DNA from: Labrys sp. WJW
Lineage (GTDB): Bacteria > Pseudomonadota > Alphaproteobacteria > Rhizobiales > Labraceae
Assembly: GCF_001676615.1 (NCBI RefSeq)
Contig: NZ_LYXZ01000018.1
Span: 1 to 64,000, forward strand
Length of the DNA stretch: 64,000 bases
Direction of reading: 5' to 3'
This document shows positions 60,564 to 64,000 of the stretch, in pieces. How positions within the stretch are numbered: the first letter of the stretch is position 1; each line of letters begins with the position of its first letter. The notes under the pieces are model-generated. The model ran no database searches and was not told the DNA's origin. It saw only the letters and a list, made by a program, of their open reading frames with translations. The position numbers were made by a program, and so were the translations under genes.

Positions 60564-61605
60564 AGTCGCTTCGATCAGCAAGGGCTACGGATCCTTGCGG
60601 GTGCTCGACAAGGTGAGCACCGCCTTCAAGGCGGGCGAGTTCACCAGCCTGCTCGGCCCTTCGGGCTCCGGCAAGACCACGTTGCTGCGCATCATCGGCG
60701 GTTTCGTCGATCCGGACGAGGGACGCATCCTGTTCGGGGGAGAGGACGTCACCGGGGTTGCGCTGTGGCAGCGCAAGGTCGGCATGGTGTTCCAGTCCTA
60801 TGCGCTGTTTCCACATATGAGCGTGTTCGACAACGTCATCTTCGGGCTCAACCGCCAGGGCATCCGGGGCGAGGCCGCGCGCAAGGAAGTGGCGCGGGTG
60901 CTGGAGATGGTTCATCTCACCGGCTTCGAGCAGCGCAAGCCAAAGCAGCTTTCGGGCGGCCAGCAGCAGCGCGTGGCACTCGCCCGTGCCATCGTCACAA
61001 AGCCCAGGGTTCTCCTGCTGGACGAGCCCCTGTCCGCGCTCGACCGGCGCCTGCGCCAGGACATGCAGATCGAACTGCGCCGCATCCAGCGCGAGAGCGG
61101 GCTCACCACCATCTTCGTCACCCATGACCAGGAGGAGGCGCTGACACTATCGGACACGGTCGCCATCCTCGACGGTGGGCGCATCGTGCAGGAGGGCGCG
61201 CCGCTCGACATCTATGAGCGCCCGCGCACCCGTTTTGCCGCCTCCTTCCTGGGAGACGCCAATTTCTTCGAGGGCACGGTAACGGGCGCGGGGATCGAGA
61301 TCGGGGGCGGCGTCATCCGCACCGCCGATGGGCTTCGCAGCCCCGGCGGCAAGGTCACGGCGGCGGTGCGGCCCGAGAAAATGCGGCTTCTGGCACCGGG
61401 AGAAAGCCCCGGGGACGACAATGTCTTCGCCACGAGGATACGCGAGATCATCTATGCCGGCGCAGTCTCGACCTTCATCGCCGAAGGGCCCGGAGGCGGC
61501 GACATCAAGGTGCTGTCGCAGAACCGGGAGATCTCGTCGGCCACGCCCGGGCAGGCCGTCACGCTGGCCTGGTCGCCCGCCAACACCGTCCTGTTGCAGG
61601 CCTGA
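60550..61605 (+). CDS. PotA-type ABC transporter ATPase
   Basis: A 351-residue ATPase: Walker A LLGPSGSGKTTLLRIIGG, signature LSGGQQQRVALARA, Walker B RVLLLDEPLSALDRRL, switch VTHDQEEAL, and a C-terminal TOBE domain (FEGTVTGAGIEIGGGVI; VRPEKMRLL). GTG start at 60550 behind GGGAGGCAGTC. Energises the PotB/PotC-type channel. Directly followed (1 bp) by the glycosidase. Confidence 0.94.
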   Translation: MIGVEVASISKGYGSLRVLDKVSTAFKAGEFTSLLGPSGSGKTTLLRIIGGFVDPDEGRILFGGEDVTGVALWQRKVGMVFQSYALFPHMSVFDNVIFGLNRQGIRGEAARKEVARVLEMVHLTGFEQRKPKQLSGGQQQRVALARAIVTKPRVLLLDEPLSALDRRLRQDMQIELRRIQRESGLTTIFVTHDQEEALTLSDTVAILDGGRIVQEGAPLDIYERPRTRFAASFLGDANFFEGTVTGAGIEIGGGVIRTADGLRSPGGKVTAAVRPEKMRLLAPGESPGDDNVFATRIREIIYAGAVSTFIAEGPGGGDIKVLSQNREISSATPGQAVTLAWSPANTVLLQA

Positions 61606-61606
61606 T

Positions 61607-63844
61607 ATGCCGGTCAGCGTCAATATTCCGCTCGAAAGCGCTTGGAACAGCTGGTCGTCGCGGCCGGCGGAAATGGTGTTCCTGCCGCTTGGCCTCAGGC
61701 TTACCCCGCTTGCCTTCGCGGCCAGTACCGGCAAGGCCTGCCTGTTCGAGCCGGGCGATGCCGTCACGCTGGGGCGGCACGCCCTCGACGGCTCGCTGGT
61801 GGAGCTTCAGCTTTCCCACGCTGGCACCACCCTCGATTGGCGCTATACCAAGGCCGATCCCTTCAGCCTCATCGGCAGTTGGCAGATGGCCAAGGCCGGC
61901 GAATGGGGTTTGCGTTTCTGGGTCAATCTCTGCCTTTCGGCGGACGGTGGCGAGGAGGTTCGTTTCGAGGAGGCCGACGGAGCTCTGATCATCCGTGTCG
62001 GGCATCGCTTCGCTGTGCTCGCCAGCGAGGAACCCCCCGTGCAGGTGACCGGACATGCCTCGCTCGACGATGCGGTGCAGGATTACGAGACCCACGGCTA
62101 TTTCCATACCGGTTCCCGGGCCGAGGCCGCGCCCGTTCTCGTGCTGCGCTTCAACCTGGAAATGATGCGCGACAATCGCTTTGCGCTCGCGATTGCCGAC
62201 CGGCAGGACCTTGCCGTCGCCCAGGCGCGGGCCCTGCTGGCGCGGCGTGAGACGATGCCGCCCCAACCGGATGGCGAGCCCGCCATTGCCCTGGCGGCGC
62301 TGCGCGACGTCGTCGCCTGGAACACGGTATGGGACGGCATCAACCAGCGGCCTTACACCGCCATCAGCCGCAACTGGGACCTTGGGAAATTCGGCGGCTA
62401 CGGCGTCTGGCTGAACGACCAGTTCTATGCCGCCCTGATGGCCGGCGAGCTCGACGCGGGCCTCGCCCGCGACAATCTTTCCGCCGTGTTTTCGGGGGCG
62501 ACGCCACAGGGCAATCTGCCCTGCCTGCTCACCGCCAGCGATGCCTGGGTCGACCGCAGCCAGAGCCCCATCGGCGGTTTCGTGGTCTGGCAGCTTTATC
62601 TGCGCCATCGCGCCCGCGACCTGATCGAAAATGCCTATGCCGCACTGGCGCGCAACCATGCCTGGTGGTGGCGGGAGCGCGATCCGGGCGGGACGGGGCT
62701 CGCCTCCTTCGGCACTTCCGACGTGGGCGACGGGCTCTACAAGGGCACCCATTTCGGCGCACGCAATGAGTCGGCGATGGACAATTCGCCGGTTCACGAC
62801 GAGGCGCGCTACGACAAGGCCACACGCACGCTCGATCTTTGGGATGTCGGGCTCAACAGCCTGCTGGCGCTCGACGCCGAAATGCTCGCCTTGATGGCGG
62901 CGGAGCTGGGGCGCGAGGAGGAGGCAGCCGCCCATGCCGCCCGAGCCGAAGCCACGAAAGCCCTTATTCGCGAGACTTTATGGGACGGCGAGCGTGGCAT
63001 CTTCGCCAATCGCCGGCGCGGCGGCGGCTTCGTGAAGAGCCTCGCACCGACCAGTTTCTATCCGCTGCTGGCTGGTGCCGCGACGCCCGAGCAGGCCGAC
63101 CGGCTCTGCGAGCATCTCGACGATCCCTCGACCTTCGGCGGCGATCCGGTCATTCCCGGTGTCAGCCGTGCGGATCCCGCCTTCGGCGACAATTCCTATT
63201 GGCGCGGCCGGATCTGGCCACCCTTCAACTATCTCGTCTATCACGGCCTGCGCCGCTACGGACTGGACAAGAGGGCTTTGGTCTTGGCCCAGCGCAGCTT
63301 TGCGCTGTTTCGTTCCGCCTGGGAGAGCCGGCGTATCTGCCCGGAAAACTACAATGCCGAGACGGGCGAACCGCTCGACCAGCCCGACACCGAGCGCTTC
63401 TACAGCTGGGGCGCGCTGATGGCCAAGCTCGGCATTGCTGCCTTGACCGATGTCACGCCCTGGCATGGCTGGGAAATTGCCAATCCGGGTGGGGAGGGCG
63501 AGCTGGGACCCTTCGCAAGCCCGCTGGGGCAGGTTCGCCTCGCCATTTCACAGGGCCGCCTGAGCTTGATCCGGGGCGAGCGCACTTTGCTGGACACCGA
63601 TATCGCCGGCCGGATCTCCCAGCTTTCGATGGCGGACGGCATGCTGTCATTGCGGCTGCCTCCGATCGAGCGAGCATGCTTCCTGCGCTTCCCGCACCTC
63701 CATGCCGGCATGAAGCCCCAGGCGAGCCTCGACGGCGAGGTGGTCGCAACCACGGAGGAGGGCGGTATCCTGGTTCGCCTTCCCGCGAGCGCCAAGGCGG
63801 CCGATTTCGAGCTGCGGTGGCGTGCGCCAATCACCGGCCATTGA
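61607..63844 (+). CDS. GH63/MGH1-like glycoside hydrolase
   Basis: A 745-residue enzyme without a signal peptide, hence cytosolic. A beta-rich N-terminal third is followed by an (alpha/alpha)6 domain: VWDGINQRPYTAISRNWDLG, NESAMDNSPVHDEARYD (putative general acid Asp), NSYWRGRIWPPFNYLVYHGL and CPENYNAETGEPLDQPDTE (putative base Glu), as in GH63 mannosylglycerate/glucosylglycerate hydrolase-like enzymes. The trailing beta segment (LGQVRLAISQGRLSLIRG) is family-typical. Being last in an importer operon, it likely hydrolyses the imported glycoside; PfkB kinase would phosphorylate a product. Confidence 0.85.
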   Translation: MPVSVNIPLESAWNSWSSRPAEMVFLPLGLRLTPLAFAASTGKACLFEPGDAVTLGRHALDGSLVELQLSHAGTTLDWRYTKADPFSLIGSWQMAKAGEWGLRFWVNLCLSADGGEEVRFEEADGALIIRVGHRFAVLASEEPPVQVTGHASLDDAVQDYETHGYFHTGSRAEAAPVLVLRFNLEMMRDNRFALAIADRQDLAVAQARALLARRETMPPQPDGEPAIALAALRDVVAWNTVWDGINQRPYTAISRNWDLGKFGGYGVWLNDQFYAALMAGELDAGLARDNLSAVFSGATPQGNLPCLLTASDAWVDRSQSPIGGFVVWQLYLRHRARDLIENAYAALARNHAWWWRERDPGGTGLASFGTSDVGDGLYKGTHFGARNESAMDNSPVHDEARYDKATRTLDLWDVGLNSLLALDAEMLALMAAELGREEEAAAHAARAEATKALIRETLWDGERGIFANRRRGGGFVKSLAPTSFYPLLAGAATPEQADRLCEHLDDPSTFGGDPVIPGVSRADPAFGDNSYWRGRIWPPFNYLVYHGLRRYGLDKRALVLAQRSFALFRSAWESRRICPENYNAETGEPLDQPDTERFYSWGALMAKLGIAALTDVTPWHGWEIANPGGEGELGPFASPLGQVRLAISQGRLSLIRGERTLLDTDIAGRISQLSMADGMLSLRLPPIERACFLRFPHLHAGMKPQASLDGEVVATTEEGGILVRLPASAKAADFELRWRAPITGH

Positions 63845-63855
63845 AACGAACGGAT

Positions 63856-63986
63856 TGTCATCCCCGGCTGAGCCACTCGCGAGCGTAGCGAAAGAGGGCG
63901 AAGGGAAGGGGATCCAGGGGCTGAGGGGAACAGCTTTTCGCCCCTGGATCCCCTTCCCGGGGTCTCCGACCCCGCCGGGGATGACG
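63856..63986. repeat. Palindromic intergenic repeat with inner GGGGATCCAGGGGC palindrome
   Basis: GTCATCCCCGGCTGAG at the left and CCGCCGGGGATGACGG at the right, with GGAAGGGGATCCAGGGGC mirrored by GCCCCTGGATCCCCTTCC inside. It ends the window and lies directly behind the glycoside operon; it may act as its 3' stem. Confidence 0.75.
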
Positions 63987-64000
63987 GTGCATGTATCTCG

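Noticed and set aside
57593-61605. Naming the importer potABCD as a polyamine system
   Set aside because: Family resemblance is to the broad polyamine/thiamine/glycoside-type group, and the flanking glycosidase and kinase argue against polyamines.

Overview
The window is high-GC DNA with alphaproteobacterial, probably Hyphomicrobiales (Rhizobiales)-like, character. The signs are twin-arginine signals on substrate-binding proteins, a fragment resembling rhizobial porins, a DUF1289 gene after cobS, class GN sortase genes and dispersed palindromic repeats. This is inference from gene content; there is no rRNA or tRNA to test it. I found no transposase, integrase, prophage or CRISPR array.

Region 1 (1-23143) is a nucleobase and purine uptake and catabolism island, preceded by the start of a SulP anion permease. 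It holds two complete BMP/PnrA-type nucleoside/purine ABC importers (442-5100 and 6841-11538), a cytosine-deaminase-type amidohydrolase between them, and a GntR regulator. A divergent oxygenase operon follows (12567-16957), then two adenine-deaminase-family proteins, an NCS2 purine permease and a divergent LysR regulator. The oxygenase operon is the most interesting item. It encodes two Rieske-oxygenase catalytic subunits that have lost the Rieske cluster, a fused Rieske plus flavin reductase plus plant-type ferredoxin protein, and a GST-like protein. This is the part list of NdmC/NdmD/NdmE of bacterial caffeine N-demethylation, but with two different catalytic subunits and embedded among purine deaminases and importers. 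I infer an oxidative N-demethylase for methylated nucleobases, substrate unknown.

Region 2 (23259-46084) is mostly housekeeping and small accessory genes: DusA, an MBL hydrolase, a miniature porin-like protein, divergent cobT/cobS, DUF1289, an amino-acid-binding protein, a 3-hydroxyisobutyrate-dehydrogenase-type enzyme, enoyl-CoA hydratase, two overlapping EamA transporters, a sarcosine-oxidase-type enzyme, MoaA, DUF971, a patatin phospholipase, acetoacetate decarboxylase divergent from a 3-hydroxybutyrate-dehydrogenase-like SDR, an L,D-transpeptidase, an SDR/ArsR-type pair, rhodanese and an XRE regulator. A CmlA/FloR-type phenicol exporter is preceded by a nine-codon leader ORF and hairpin laid out like the cmlA translational attenuator. 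A probable structured RNA with promoter and terminator lies just behind it.

Region 3 (46291-63844) holds a class GN sortase with its VIT/vWA LPxTA target, a DeoR regulator with a ribose/AI-2-type sugar importer, and a glycoside operon: ADP-ribosylglycohydrolase, PfkB kinase, a PotD/B/C/A-type importer and a GH63-like glycosidase. A perfect 16-bp palindrome lies in front of that operon.

At least three families of dispersed inverted repeats occupy intergenic gaps. One (about 100 bp, eight or more copies) runs into the 5' end of open frames and can mislead start calling.
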